From RXIX01 sp003989075 (lineage in GTDB: Bacteria > Pseudomonadota > Gammaproteobacteria > Competibacterales > Competibacteraceae), in NCBI GenBank assembly GCA_029780415.1, contig JAKOYN010000160.1, positions 8,790 through 72,789 on the forward strand: a stretch of 64,000 bases of DNA, written 5' to 3'. The position numbers and the translations under genes are program-made. Below are positions 45,799 through 54,599 of this stretch, piece after piece; the stretch's first letter is position 1; each line of letters begins with the position of its first letter. A model generated the notes under the pieces. That model did not search any database. It saw only the letters and a list, made by a program, of their open reading frames with translations, and was not told the DNA's origin.

Positions 45799-47220
45799 AC
45801 GCTGCCCCAGTTGCACGATTTCTGGCCACAGGGGGTGATCAATGGCGCGCAACCCGGCCAGATACAGGCCGCTGAGCAGGCCACCGAGCAGTGCCAGCAG
45901 TAGCAAATCGGGCAGGTGACCCTGCAACAGGGTCGTCCCGATCCAGGCAATGCCGGCCAGCAGCAGGCCAAGCAGCAGGCCTGGACCCGCGGCAGCCGGC
46001 ACCTGCCGTGCACTGATTCCCAGCACCCGCTGCATCAGCAGCAGATGCACCGGGATCAGCAGCAGTTGTTCAGCAACCGGTACGAACGCAACCCAGACCA
46101 GGCCATGACCCGCGACCAGATACAGACCGGTGGCGCGGATCAGTACGGTGCCAAAGGCCAGGAGCATGACCAGTCTGGGATGACCCAGCGCCAGATACAC
46201 CTGGCCATTGAGGGCGAAGGGTGCGTTCAGTGCTGCTGCCAGGCACAGGGGCGCCACCAGGGCAATGCTCTCGTCCCATTTGTGGCCATACAGCACGGGA
46301 ATCAGCAGCGGCGCCAGCCCGGACAGCACGCCAAAGAACGGCAGCGCCACGCCGGTCAGCAGGCGTACGGCGTGTAGTAGTGGCTCGTCGAGCGCTGTGC
46401 CGCGATGGTGTATGCGCGAGAAAAACGGCAGGGCCGTGTAGTAGGCCGCCGGTCCAGCCACGGCATAGAACAGGTTGACCGTGCCCTGGGCGCGGCTGAA
46501 TAGGCCCACAGCACGCATATTGATCAGTCGTCCGAGCATCAGGTCGTAGAGGCCACGATTCAATTCATCGAGCATTGCGCCGCCGGTGGACAGCAGACCA
46601 AAGTTGAGCGGCGCCCGCCAGCCGCGCCAGCTAGGCAACCAGGGCAGACCCGCAGGTCGGAACCAGGTCGCGATCAGGATCGAGACCAGCGTGCCGGCAA
46701 TGCTCGCCCAGGCTAGACTGAGCGCGCCCATCCCGAGCATCGCCAGCGTAATTGCGGTGACGCTGTGCGCCAGGGTTGAGCCAATGCCGGCGATGGCCTG
46801 TTTTTCGGCTTCCAGATTGCGGCGCAGCAGACTGAGGCTTAGCGAGCCGAACGGAATCAACAGCATGTTGAACGCCAGCAGTTGCAGTACCGTAGCGACC
46901 TGGGGCTCGCGGTAGAAGCGTGCTGCGGGCATGCTGAGCAGCGCCAGCAGCGCGCCAACCAGCCAGGACACCGCCAGCATCAGGCCAAGAACCGCGCGAA
47001 GTTTCTCCTCGCTGAGTTCCGGCTCGCGTACCAGGTAGTTACCGGTACCCAGATCACGCAGCAGGTGGGCCATGCCGACCAGTACCGCCGCGATCGAATA
47101 AATGCCAATCTCCGCCGGGGCCAGCACCCGGGCAATCAGGATAGAGGCCACAAACTGGATCAGGACCGTGGCGTTCGAGGACAGCAGGGTGATAAGGATG
47201 GAGCGGCGTGCGCTGTTCAT
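45781..47220 (-). CDS. Polysaccharide flippase (Wzx/oligosaccharide transporter family)
   Basis: A 479-residue membrane protein with about 12-14 hydrophobic segments, typical of Wzx/MOP-superfamily flippases that move lipid-linked repeat units across the inner membrane. It begins MNSARRSILITLLSSNATVL, and ARVLAPAEIGIYSIAAVLVG is the conserved N-terminal segment. The last codons (RLKVKG) are formed by the AACCTTT repeat. It is the last gene of a four-gene minus-strand block oriented against the rest of the cluster. Confidence 0.9.
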   Translation of the reverse strand: MNSARRSILITLLSSNATVLIQFVASILIARVLAPAEIGIYSIAAVLVGMAHLLRDLGTGNYLVREPELSEEKLRAVLGLMLAVSWLVGALLALLSMPAARFYREPQVATVLQLLAFNMLLIPFGSLSLSLLRRNLEAEKQAIAGIGSTLAHSVTAITLAMLGMGALSLAWASIAGTLVSILIATWFRPAGLPWLPSWRGWRAPLNFGLLSTGGAMLDELNRGLYDLMLGRLINMRAVGLFSRAQGTVNLFYAVAGPAAYYTALPFFSRIHHRGTALDEPLLHAVRLLTGVALPFFGVLSGLAPLLIPVLYGHKWDESIALVAPLCLAAALNAPFALNGQVYLALGHPRLVMLLAFGTVLIRATGLYLVAGHGLVWVAFVPVAEQLLLIPVHLLLMQRVLGISARQVPAAAGPGLLLGLLLAGIAWIGTTLLQGHLPDLLLLALLGGLLSGLYLAGLRAIDHPLWPEIVQLGQRLKVKG

Positions 47221-47226
47221 GGATCT

Positions 47227-48327
47227 CTAAGTGCCAAGAAGCCGTCGCCGCAGCGCCACCGGTCCGTAGCTGAGCGCTCCGCCGATCAGACAGCGCAGCC
47301 GGTGTTTCCAGCGCTGTGCTGCCGGGCGGGCTGCGCCATGGTGCCAGGCCAGTGCCAGCCAGTCGCGGGCCCTGGTGCACTCGTGGGTGCGCAGCGCCGC
47401 CAATCCCAGGTTCAGCGCCTGCACGGCAAGGCGGTCGGCGACCTGCTGCCGGATAGCGGCGGGCAATTCCGCACCGCTTAGCAGGCGCTGCAGGGCATCA
47501 GTCAGACCGGCAAGGGCATCCGTGTTGCGGGAATGGCTGGTGGGGAATTCACGGCGTTGCGCCAGGATGCGGCTATCGCAGGCGAAGGGTCCGAGTAGCG
47601 CCAGTCGCGCTGCCAGCAGCCAGTCCTCGCCGCCGTGGCGTAGCGTGGGATCGAAGCCGCCGGCCTGCTCGAATGCCGTCCGTCGCAACAGCCAGGTACT
47701 GGGTACCTGACAGAACAGATCATCGAGCAGGGGGGTGACCTGATCCTCGGCGATCAGCAGGCGCGTCGTTACCGCCGTTCGACCCTTCGACTGTTCGATA
47801 AGCTCACAGCTCAGGGCGAACGGAAAACACTGCTGTTCGCCCTGAGCCTGTCGAAGGGAGTCTGTCGAAGGGGCCGTTATCCTCGCATCAACCGGCTGGC
47901 TGGCCAGGCGCGCCAGTACCGGGCCACGGCTGAAGCCTGGGGGGCCGGCCAGTTCGCCAAAGCCAACATAATTGCAAAAGGCCAGCGGCGCACCCGGACA
48001 GGCATGCAGCAGTGCGACTTGATGAGCCAGCTTGTCCGGCAGCCACAGGTCGTCGCTGTCGAGAAAGGCGATGAATTCGCCACGGCTGGCGGATACGCCG
48101 TGATTGCGCGCGGCGGCCTGGCCCTGGTTGCGCTGGTGCAGATAACGTACCGTCGGCGCGTAGCGGGCGACCACGGCAGCGGTGTCATCGGTCGAGCCGT
48201 CGTCGACGACTACGATATCCAGCGGGCGATAGGACTGTGCCAGAACACTGTCCAGGGTTGCAGCAATCCAGCGACCGGCATTCCAGGCCGGAATCACCAC
48301 GGCCACAGTAGCGGCAGCCGGGCTCAC
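47227..48327 (-). CDS. Glycosyltransferase, GT2 family, with in-frame repeat insertion
   Basis: A 366-residue GT-A enzyme. VAVVIPAWNAGRWIAATLDS starts the fold, VVDDGSTDDT is the nucleotide-binding motif and FLDSDDLWLP supplies the DxD. Residues about 152-183 (including TDSLRQAQGEQQ and CELIEQSKGR) are encoded by a dyad repeat that stays in frame. Removing them would join VDARI to VTTRLLIAED. Whether the protein tolerates the insertion is unknown. It lies between the flippase and a GT4 gene, overlapping the latter by four bases. Confidence 0.86.
   Translation of the reverse strand: MSPAAATVAVVIPAWNAGRWIAATLDSVLAQSYRPLDIVVVDDGSTDDTAAVVARYAPTVRYLHQRNQGQAAARNHGVSASRGEFIAFLDSDDLWLPDKLAHQVALLHACPGAPLAFCNYVGFGELAGPPGFSRGPVLARLASQPVDARITAPSTDSLRQAQGEQQCFPFALSCELIEQSKGRTAVTTRLLIAEDQVTPLLDDLFCQVPSTWLLRRTAFEQAGGFDPTLRHGGEDWLLAARLALLGPFACDSRILAQRREFPTSHSRNTDALAGLTDALQRLLSGAELPAAIRQQVADRLAVQALNLGLAALRTHECTRARDWLALAWHHGAARPAAQRWKHRLRCLIGGALSYGPVALRRRLLGT
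47783..47871. repeat. Dyad repeat inside the GT2 coding sequence
   Basis: CCCTTCGAC...AGCTCAGGGCGAACGG, then AAAACAC and GTTCGCCCTGAGCCTGTCGA AGGG: the same family as 34522-34615 and 54600-54688. The left arm holds an extra stretch of about 15 bases, and a partial 14-mer (GAGTCTGTCGAAGG) follows the right arm. Confidence 0.85.
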
Positions 48328-49595
48328 GCGCTGTTGTCCGGGCCGGATTCGTCAAGCAGCGCGCGGTACAGGCGCGCGTATTCAGCGGCAACCCGTTCCA
48401 TGGCGTAACGCTCCTGTACCCAGGCGCGGCCGGCTCTGCCCATGGCCTGACGGACGGCGGGATCGGTAGCCAGTGCGGCGATTGCTGCCGCCAGAGCATC
48501 GCGATCACCCGCCGGCACGTAATGGCCATGTACGCCATCCTCGAACAGTTCGGCCATGCCGCCGATGCGCGAGGCGACCACCGGTACCTGCATGGCCAGC
48601 GCTTCCACGACCGTGCGCCCGAAGGCCTCGTACCAGATCGAGGGCACTGCCACCAGATCAAAGGCGGCCACGATCGGTTCGGGATGGGTGATGAAGCCAG
48701 CGAAGCGCACGCGCGCCTCCAGGCCCAGCCGGGCGGCTTGCGCCTCCAGTTCGGGGCGCTGGGGGCCATCGCCGATCAGCACGGCGACGACTTCGCCAGG
48801 CAGGGTGGCTAGCGCATCGAGCAGATGCTGTACGCCCTTTTCGCTGGACAGGCGACCGAAATAGCACACCACGCAATGGCGGTCGCTGAAACCGAAGTGG
48901 GCACGGGTTGACTGCCGTTCCGCTGGCGTTGGCAACTGTTCGGGCACGCTGATGCCGTTGTAAATCACTCGCAGTCGGGTGGCGGAAAAACCGTATTCAG
49001 CGATCAGGCGCGGGGGGTAATCGTCCCGGTTGACCGACACGGTCAGATGCAGGCAGCGCGCCCAGATACGCCCAACCAGCAGATCTGGCAGACGCCAGAG
49101 TTGCGGGGCGCGCAGCCGGCCGCCGAGCCACTGGCGGCGCGGGATCAATTCAGCCGGGTCGGGCATGGCCCGCATGCTGCCGATGAGACGCGCACGGCTG
49201 GCCAGCCGTGCCAGCAGTGGAATCAGCCACATGCCGCGCCGCCAGGAGATATTGAAGTGCAGCAGCCGGGCATCCAGGGTGCGCAGGACCGGCCAGGCCA
49301 CACGCAATTTGCTGAGCAACGCGCGTTCCGGAGCCCAATCCACCCAGCGCACGCTCAGGCTACGCGCGGCGGCTTCGGCGGCAAAAGGGGTCTGACGCAG
49401 CGCTGGCTCGGCCAATAGCAGTACCCGTTGTCCTTGGGCAGCCATACGTCCGGCCAGATCAAGCAGCGAGCGTTCCGCGCCGCCAAAGCCGGCTGAACCC
49501 AAGGGCAGGTAAACCAGATCCCAGGTCCAGACAGCGGCTCTCGTGCTGAGCGCAGTCGAAGCATTGGCACTGATACGGTTGATGGGCAGTGTCAT
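48324..49595 (-). CDS. Glycosyltransferase, GT4 family
   Basis: A 423-residue GT-B enzyme. YLPLGSAGFGGAERSLLDLA is the N-terminal glycine loop, VIYNGISVPEQLP precedes the donor half, YFGRLSSEKGVQHLLDAL is the linker-strand motif and VPSIWYEAFGRTVVEALAMQ the EX7E-like donor site. Residues about 10-17 (ANASTALST) are encoded by a REP-like element (49541-49562). The true start may therefore be further in, near VWTWDLVYLP. It overlaps the GT2 gene by four bases and follows the asparagine-synthase-like gene by seven. Confidence 0.87.
   Translation of the reverse strand: MTLPINRISANASTALSTRAAVWTWDLVYLPLGSAGFGGAERSLLDLAGRMAAQGQRVLLLAEPALRQTPFAAEAAARSLSVRWVDWAPERALLSKLRVAWPVLRTLDARLLHFNISWRRGMWLIPLLARLASRARLIGSMRAMPDPAELIPRRQWLGGRLRAPQLWRLPDLLVGRIWARCLHLTVSVNRDDYPPRLIAEYGFSATRLRVIYNGISVPEQLPTPAERQSTRAHFGFSDRHCVVCYFGRLSSEKGVQHLLDALATLPGEVVAVLIGDGPQRPELEAQAARLGLEARVRFAGFITHPEPIVAAFDLVAVPSIWYEAFGRTVVEALAMQVPVVASRIGGMAELFEDGVHGHYVPAGDRDALAAAIAALATDPAVRQAMGRAGRAWVQERYAMERVAAEYARLYRALLDESGPDNSA
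49541..49562 (-). repeat. REP-like element within the GT4 N-terminal codons
   Basis: On the minus strand it reads GCTTCGACTGCGCTCAGCAC followed by GA, the same core as 31797-31818. It falls within the first 20 codons of the glycosyltransferase gene. Confidence 0.7.
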
Positions 49596-49602
49596 GGCGG
49601 GC

Positions 49603-51378
49603 CTAGCGCGCTAGCTGATAGTCGGGGGCGTGGTCGCGCAGCCAGAATTCCAGCATGGCCAGAATCCACACCAGTTCGCCGTAATAGCCGGGATGGGCAG
49701 CCAGCAATTCGGTTTTCAACTGCTCCAGAAAGTGTGCGTCGACGATGTTGCGTCCGGCGAAGCTGTCGAGCGCATCAAAAGCCAGGTGGCGCAGCGCGGC
49801 GTGGCGCAGGGTCCAGACGCCAAACGGCAGACCAAAGCCCTGTTTCTTTTTGGTGATGATCGCCGCTGGCAGGAACTCGCGCAGCGCCTCCTTGAAAAAC
49901 CAGCGCAGTCGCAGGCCTTTGAGCTTATAGGCCACGGGCAGGCGCAGCGAGAAATCGATCAGCTCGTCGGCAAGCAGCGGGAAGGCGACCGTGATTCCGG
50001 CCAGCGCAGCGGTACCGCAGACCTTGGGCAGGTCGTTATCGGCCAGGGTGTGCTTCCATTCATAAGCCAGCAGGCGATTGAGCGGTGCGGCCTCGGGCAG
50101 TTGCCAGTAGGCGGCATGCTGATCGCGATCGGGCTGGGCAGGATCGATGCGCTGGCGGAACGCTGCGCTGAGGACCCGTTCCGGGCCGAGCTGCATGAGC
50201 AGGTTATAGCGGTGCAGACGTTCGGGCAGCGGCACCCGGGCTTGCTGGACATAGCTGGCCAGTTTGCCGATCAGCGGCAGGCGCGCGACACGCGGGCTGG
50301 CGGCGAGCGGTTCAAGCACATGCTGGCGCAGTGCGGCGGGCAGTTGTTCGTACCCGCCCAGAATGCGCTGTCGGGCGTAGCGGGCATTGCCGGCGAACAG
50401 TTCGTCGCCACCATCGCCAGCGAGCAGGGTGTCGATGCCATCGGCGCGGGCAATGCGCGCACAGTGATAAGCCGGTACCGCCGAGGAATTGCCAAAGGGT
50501 TGGTCATAATGGCAGGCGACCTGCGGCATGCTGTCGCGCACGTCGTCCGGGGTCAGGTAATAGGCGCGGTGTTCCAGGCCAAAATGGGTGGCGGCGATGC
50601 GTGCGTAGGCCATTTCGTCGTAGCCGTCGGCATCGAAACCGATCGAATAGGCGTGCACCGGTGCGGATCGTGACCGCGCCAGCAGGCCGCTGACCGTGGA
50701 ACTGTCGGTGCCGCCGCTGAGAAAGGTGCCCACCTGGCCGCCCGTCTGGGCTTCGCGCTGCACCGCCTGTTCCAGCAGCTGGCGAAATTCATCACGCAGC
50801 GCGGCGAAATCCGCGTGTGCCGGTTCCTGAAACAGCGGCTGCCAGTACGGGCGCAGTTCGACACCGGTGCGGTCCAGACGCAGACAGTGCGCCGGTGGCA
50901 GGCGGTGCACATCGCGAAACACGGTTGCCGGCGCCGGAATCATGTAGTACAGCAGGTAGGTGAACAGTGCCTGTGGATCAATCCGGTCGGCGTTGCCGAG
51001 GGCATCGGCGCGCGTGGCGAAGGCGATGCGGGCGCCGTCCAGGCGATAGCACCAGCCATGCGTACCCATGCGGTCATTGGCCAGCAGGACCCTGGCGGTG
51101 GTGCAGTCGATGAGTGCCAGAGCAAAGCTGCCGCGCAATGAGTCCAGAAACGCCGCGCCGGCGCGGGCATGACGGGCAGCGAGCTGCGCGGCCGTGAGCG
51201 GTGTGTCGCCGTCGCGGGCGCGTCCGCGCAGGATCAGCAGCGTACCGTCAGCGAGTGCGATATCGGCCGTTGCATGACCCGGTTGCAGGCGCAGGCCGGG
51301 TGCATTCCAGTCGCCGGTCACAGTGCGCGTCGGGGTGGCCGTGGCATCGAGTTGGTCGAGGTCGATTTCGCAGAGCAT
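49603..51378 (-). CDS. Asparagine-synthase-like protein without canonical Cys2
   Basis: A 591-residue protein with a clear ATP-pyrophosphatase half: TFLSGGTDSSTVSG near residue 220 and LLAGDGGDELFAGNARY later. The N-terminal half keeps part of the glutaminase fold (RGSFALALIDCTTARVLLANDRMG) but starts MLCEIDLDQ. It lacks the MCG nucleophile and the RGPD loop seen in the other amidotransferase. It may use free ammonia or catalyse an ATP-dependent condensation, as beta-lactam synthetase relatives do. It is the first gene of the minus-strand block. Confidence 0.85.
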   Translation of the reverse strand: MLCEIDLDQLDATATPTRTVTGDWNAPGLRLQPGHATADIALADGTLLILRGRARDGDTPLTAAQLAARHARAGAAFLDSLRGSFALALIDCTTARVLLANDRMGTHGWCYRLDGARIAFATRADALGNADRIDPQALFTYLLYYMIPAPATVFRDVHRLPPAHCLRLDRTGVELRPYWQPLFQEPAHADFAALRDEFRQLLEQAVQREAQTGGQVGTFLSGGTDSSTVSGLLARSRSAPVHAYSIGFDADGYDEMAYARIAATHFGLEHRAYYLTPDDVRDSMPQVACHYDQPFGNSSAVPAYHCARIARADGIDTLLAGDGGDELFAGNARYARQRILGGYEQLPAALRQHVLEPLAASPRVARLPLIGKLASYVQQARVPLPERLHRYNLLMQLGPERVLSAAFRQRIDPAQPDRDQHAAYWQLPEAAPLNRLLAYEWKHTLADNDLPKVCGTAALAGITVAFPLLADELIDFSLRLPVAYKLKGLRLRWFFKEALREFLPAAIITKKKQGFGLPFGVWTLRHAALRHLAFDALDSFAGRNIVDAHFLEQLKTELLAAHPGYYGELVWILAMLEFWLRDHAPDYQLAR

Positions 51379-51411
51379 GGCGGTGGTGGCAGGTGAAAAG
51401 CGGACGAATGA

Positions 51412-51447
51412 GGTTAAAGGCTAAAGGTTAAAGGCTAAAGGTTAAAG
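51412..51447 (+). repeat. Tandem 14-bp repeat GGTTAAAGGCTAAA
   Basis: Two full copies of GGTTAAAGGCTAAA and a partial third (GGTTAAAG). Each 14-mer is itself a doubled heptamer. It lies just upstream of the asparagine-synthase-like gene. Confidence 0.95.
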
Positions 51448-51490
51448 AGTGCAGCGATGAGTTTGTTTTGGCTTTAACCTTTGGCCTTTA
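51429..51490. repeat. 19-bp inverted repeat at the edge of the minus-strand block
   Basis: TAAAGGCTAAAGGTTAAAG at 51429-51447 is complementary to CTTTAACCTTTGGCCTTTA at 51472-51490 apart from one position that would form a G-U pair in RNA. The intervening 24 bases contain GATGAGTTTGTTTT, shared with 45769-45782. A weak TTGGCC/TATAGG pair (51481-51511) might serve the downstream glycosyltransferase. Confidence 0.9.
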
Positions 51491-51586
51491 ATACTACGGT
51501 GGCATTATAGGCACACCTTGAAAACTGCCGGCGCGATTTGTTTTTCGCTATTCATCGATTGAAAGCAACGCAAGTCTGGAAACTGT

Positions 51587-52768
51587 ATGCGAATTCTGTT
51601 GCTGTGCGACCGTTTTCCTGATTCCTACCGCGATGGCCTGCTGCTGCGGGTGCTGCACCTGGTGCGGCAGTTGCGCGCGCAGCATGCGATAGATCTGCTC
51701 TGTTTCCATTCCGGCGTTCCGGAGGGGGAAACGGTGGCCCTGTTTAATCGCGTGCGGACTGTGGCGCCACCGGATGTGCGGCCCGGTGCGGGCTGGCTGG
51801 CGCCGCTGCTGGATTGGAACCCGCGTCAGCTTTATCCCCATAGCAGCGCCCTGGCGCATGTGCTGGAACACGAGTTGATGCCTGCTGATTACGATGTGAT
51901 CTGGGATGCGGGCGCGAGCCTGTTTCCGCATCTGTCGCCGCGCTGGCGCTCGGTACCGCTGGTGGCCGATCTGGTCGATGACATGGTGCTGACCTTTGGG
52001 CGCGAGGTCCGGCTGGCCGAAAGCTGGTTGCAGCGTGCCCGGATCTGGAAGTATCGGATTCTGCATTGGGGGTTCGAGCGCTATTGCATGCGCCGCGCGG
52101 CGATGTGCGTTGTGGTGTCGGAGGAAGATGCGGCCATGTTCCGCCGGGTATCGCCGCAGGTGCCGGTGGTGGTGGTGGCCAATGGCGTCGATGTCGATTA
52201 TTTCGCGCCGCTGCCGGTAATGATGCAGCCAAACCGGCTGGTGTTCGAGGGCAGCATGGCATTCCCACCCAATCAGGATGCAGCGCAATTCCTGACGGGC
52301 GAGATTTTGCCCTTGATCTGGCGGCTGCGGCCGGATGTCTGCCTGACCCTGGTCGGGCGCGATCCGCCGCCGGCGCTGCGGGCATTGCAAAATGAGCGCA
52401 TACAGGTGACCGGTGCGGTGCCCGATGTGCGGCCGTTTGTCGCCGAGGCGGCGCTGTTCGTCTGTCCGCTGCGCTCCGGGGCCGGGATCAAGAACAAGCT
52501 GTTGCAGGCCTGGGCGATGGGCAAGGCGGTGGTGGCTACGCCGCTGAGCGTCGGTGGCTTGGCGGCGCGTGAGGGTGACAACATCGTGCTGCGCGAGGGT
52601 GCGCCGGCGCTGGCCGAGGCGGTGCTGGAGTTGCTTGACGCGCCGGAGCGCTGCCAGGCGCTCGGCGTGGCGGCGCGCAATACGGTGCTTGAGCAGTACA
52701 CATGGTCGCGGCAGGCGGTAGCCTTTGCGCGCATCCTGGAACAGGCGGCGCGGGCCGGGCGGGAGTAG
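51587..52768 (+). CDS. Glycosyltransferase, GT4 family
   Basis: A 393-residue GT-B enzyme beginning MRILLLCDRFPDSYRDGLLL. VVVANGVDVDYFAPLP and the donor-site stretch ALFVCPLRSGAGIKNKLLQA followed by WAMGKAVVATP resemble the first XrtA glycosyltransferase at 30562, so the two probably share a family. The plus strand resumes here after the minus-strand block. The next gene follows by five bases. Confidence 0.88.
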   Translation: MRILLLCDRFPDSYRDGLLLRVLHLVRQLRAQHAIDLLCFHSGVPEGETVALFNRVRTVAPPDVRPGAGWLAPLLDWNPRQLYPHSSALAHVLEHELMPADYDVIWDAGASLFPHLSPRWRSVPLVADLVDDMVLTFGREVRLAESWLQRARIWKYRILHWGFERYCMRRAAMCVVVSEEDAAMFRRVSPQVPVVVVANGVDVDYFAPLPVMMQPNRLVFEGSMAFPPNQDAAQFLTGEILPLIWRLRPDVCLTLVGRDPPPALRALQNERIQVTGAVPDVRPFVAEAALFVCPLRSGAGIKNKLLQAWAMGKAVVATPLSVGGLAAREGDNIVLREGAPALAEAVLELLDAPERCQALGVAARNTVLEQYTWSRQAVAFARILEQAARAGRE

Positions 52769-52773
52769 CGGCG

Positions 52774-53865
52774 ATGCGGATCGGCATTGATGCCAGCAGC
52801 CTGCTGTGTGCCGAGCCCCGCGGCGAGGGCAAGAGTCTGCTGCGGCTGTATCAGGAAATCGCGCGGCTGCGGCCGGACTGTTCCTTCGTGCTGTTTGGTC
52901 TGCCCGGTCTGTTCCAGTCGCCGCCGCTGCCCGGCAGCCGGATCGTGACCTTCGACTGTCCGGGTTTTCGCTGGAACAGTTGGGAGAACCTGGGTCTGCC
53001 CTGGCAGGCGTGGCGGGCTGGCCTTGATGTGCTGCACTGCGCCAGCAGCGGTGCGCCGTTCTGGTCGCCGCTCCCGGTGGTGATGACGGTGCATGATCTG
53101 ATCCCGCTGCTGTTTGATGATGGCCAGACGGCGGCCGCGCGCGCGGGTTTCCAGCGTCGTCTCGGGTGCGGGGTGCGGGGTGCGCGCCACATTATTGCCG
53201 TATCGGCCAGCACCCGCCGTGATCTGGAAGCGCGGTTTCCGGCCAGCGTGGGCAAGACCACGGTGATTCACTGGGGCAGTGACCCGGCACCAGTCACTGC
53301 AGCGAGCGCGCCACCTTTTCCAGTGCCCTATGTGCTGGCGCTGGGCGGCGCTGCACCGCGCAAGAATACGCCGGCGGTGGTGCGGGCCTTCGCGCGGCTG
53401 GCGCCGGCCTTTCCCCGGCTGCACCTGGTCATCGTCGGTCTGGGTCATCCTGGCGCCCGGGCGGCGATTGAAACCCTGGCGGCGGACTGTGGCATCGCTG
53501 AGCGGCTGGTTCTGCCGGGTTTCGTATCCGAAGCGCTGCTGACGGCCTGCTATCAGCACGCCAGCGCCCTGTGTTACCTGTCGCTTTATGAAGGCTTTGG
53601 TCTGCCCCTGCTGGAGGCGATGGCGCAGGGCGTGCCGGTGGTGGCATCCAACCGAGCGTCGATTCCCGAGGTGATCGGCCCAGCCGGGATCAGCGTGGAT
53701 CCTGATGATCTGGACGCAGTGGCGGCGGCGCTGAGCGGCGTGCTGGCGGATCCGGCTGGACGGTCGCAGGCAGCAGCGCGGGCGCGGGACTGGGCGGGAC
53801 GGTTTTCCTGGCGGGAAACGGCGATGCAAACCCTGGCGGTGCTGGAGCAGGCGGCAAGCCGGTAA
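52774..53865 (+). CDS. Glycosyltransferase, GT4 family
   Basis: A 363-residue enzyme that starts MRIGIDASSLLCAEPRGEGK, the form of GT4 proteins related to mannosyl or rhamnosyl transferases. VMTVHDLIPLLF and VLALGGAAPRKNTPAVVRAF mark the two Rossmann halves, and YEGFGLPLLEAMAQGVPVVA is the donor-binding motif. The ATG at 52774 lies five bases after the preceding stop, so the two are translated together. It is the last glycosyltransferase before the type VI-like island. Confidence 0.9.
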   Translation: MRIGIDASSLLCAEPRGEGKSLLRLYQEIARLRPDCSFVLFGLPGLFQSPPLPGSRIVTFDCPGFRWNSWENLGLPWQAWRAGLDVLHCASSGAPFWSPLPVVMTVHDLIPLLFDDGQTAAARAGFQRRLGCGVRGARHIIAVSASTRRDLEARFPASVGKTTVIHWGSDPAPVTAASAPPFPVPYVLALGGAAPRKNTPAVVRAFARLAPAFPRLHLVIVGLGHPGARAAIETLAADCGIAERLVLPGFVSEALLTACYQHASALCYLSLYEGFGLPLLEAMAQGVPVVASNRASIPEVIGPAGISVDPDDLDAVAAALSGVLADPAGRSQAAARARDWAGRFSWRETAMQTLAVLEQAASR

Positions 53866-53880
53866 CGGTTGAATGGTCCG

Positions 53881-54582
53881 TTACGGTGGGCTGAGTCGCA
53901 GGCGTGGGATTGCGCCCTGGTGCAGCGACAGGTGCAGGAATGGTGGCGTATCGAAGAGGGCCAGTTGCCCCGGTCCGACGCGCAGAAAAGTCGCCGTGCC
54001 CAGGCGCAGCGTGCCCAGGCGCGCGTGGGCGCGCAGCGAGGCGGGATTGAAGGTCGAGATTCGCGACAGGCTCCAGGCGATGCCGCGTTCATTCAGATGC
54101 TGATTGGCGCGGTCCCAGAGGCGGGCGAAGGTACGACCCATGCGAAAGTCCGGCTCGACGTGGACATCGAAATCCCAGGCGCAGCGTGCTGCATCGACCA
54201 GTTCATAGCGGCAGCGCACTTCATCCTCATCGTGCTGGCTAAATGACAGCCACAGGAAGCCCGCAAAGCGCTGCTTGACCTGGGCGGCAAAACAGATCGA
54301 GCCACTGCGATAGCGCTGGGCGATCACTGCGGGCGGGCGTGGAAATGCGGCGACCAGCGGATCGTCGGCAGAGACGCAGCGAATGAGCGTGGTGCTGCCA
54401 GTGGCCGACAGCCGACCTGGACGGACGGGCTGGGCGACGATCGCATAGCGGATCAGGCGGATATGGCCGCCGCTGCCCCGGCGCAGCAGTTCACCAGTCA
54501 GGTAGAGCAGGCCGTTCCAGTAACCGAGTTCAGCGAAGAGCTGCCGAAGGTGCGTCGATAAGCGTTGGAGAGTGGCGGACAT
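53881..54582 (-). CDS. GNAT-like acetyltransferase domain protein
   Basis: A 233-residue protein. The centre (about 105-180) has VKQRFAGFLWLSF, then CRYELVDAARCAWDFDVHVE, and the end reads LSRISTFNPASLRAHARLGT, where the N-x-x-S-x-x-x-H-x-x-L-G pattern is the acetyl-CoA-binding end of GNAT enzymes. Similar proteins occur in exosortase loci near the second asparagine synthase. The substrate is unknown. ATG 54582 (MSATLQRL) and ATG 54591 are both possible starts. Confidence 0.65.
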   Translation of the reverse strand: MSATLQRLSTHLRQLFAELGYWNGLLYLTGELLRRGSGGHIRLIRYAIVAQPVRPGRLSATGSTTLIRCVSADDPLVAAFPRPPAVIAQRYRSGSICFAAQVKQRFAGFLWLSFSQHDEDEVRCRYELVDAARCAWDFDVHVEPDFRMGRTFARLWDRANQHLNERGIAWSLSRISTFNPASLRAHARLGTLRLGTATFLRVGPGQLALFDTPPFLHLSLHQGAIPRLRLSPP

Positions 54583-54599
54583 GGCGGGCATGGATACTG

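Noticed and set aside
51412..51490. Repeat array considered as a CRISPR
   Set aside because: The 14-bp units are contiguous without spacers and no cas genes are present.
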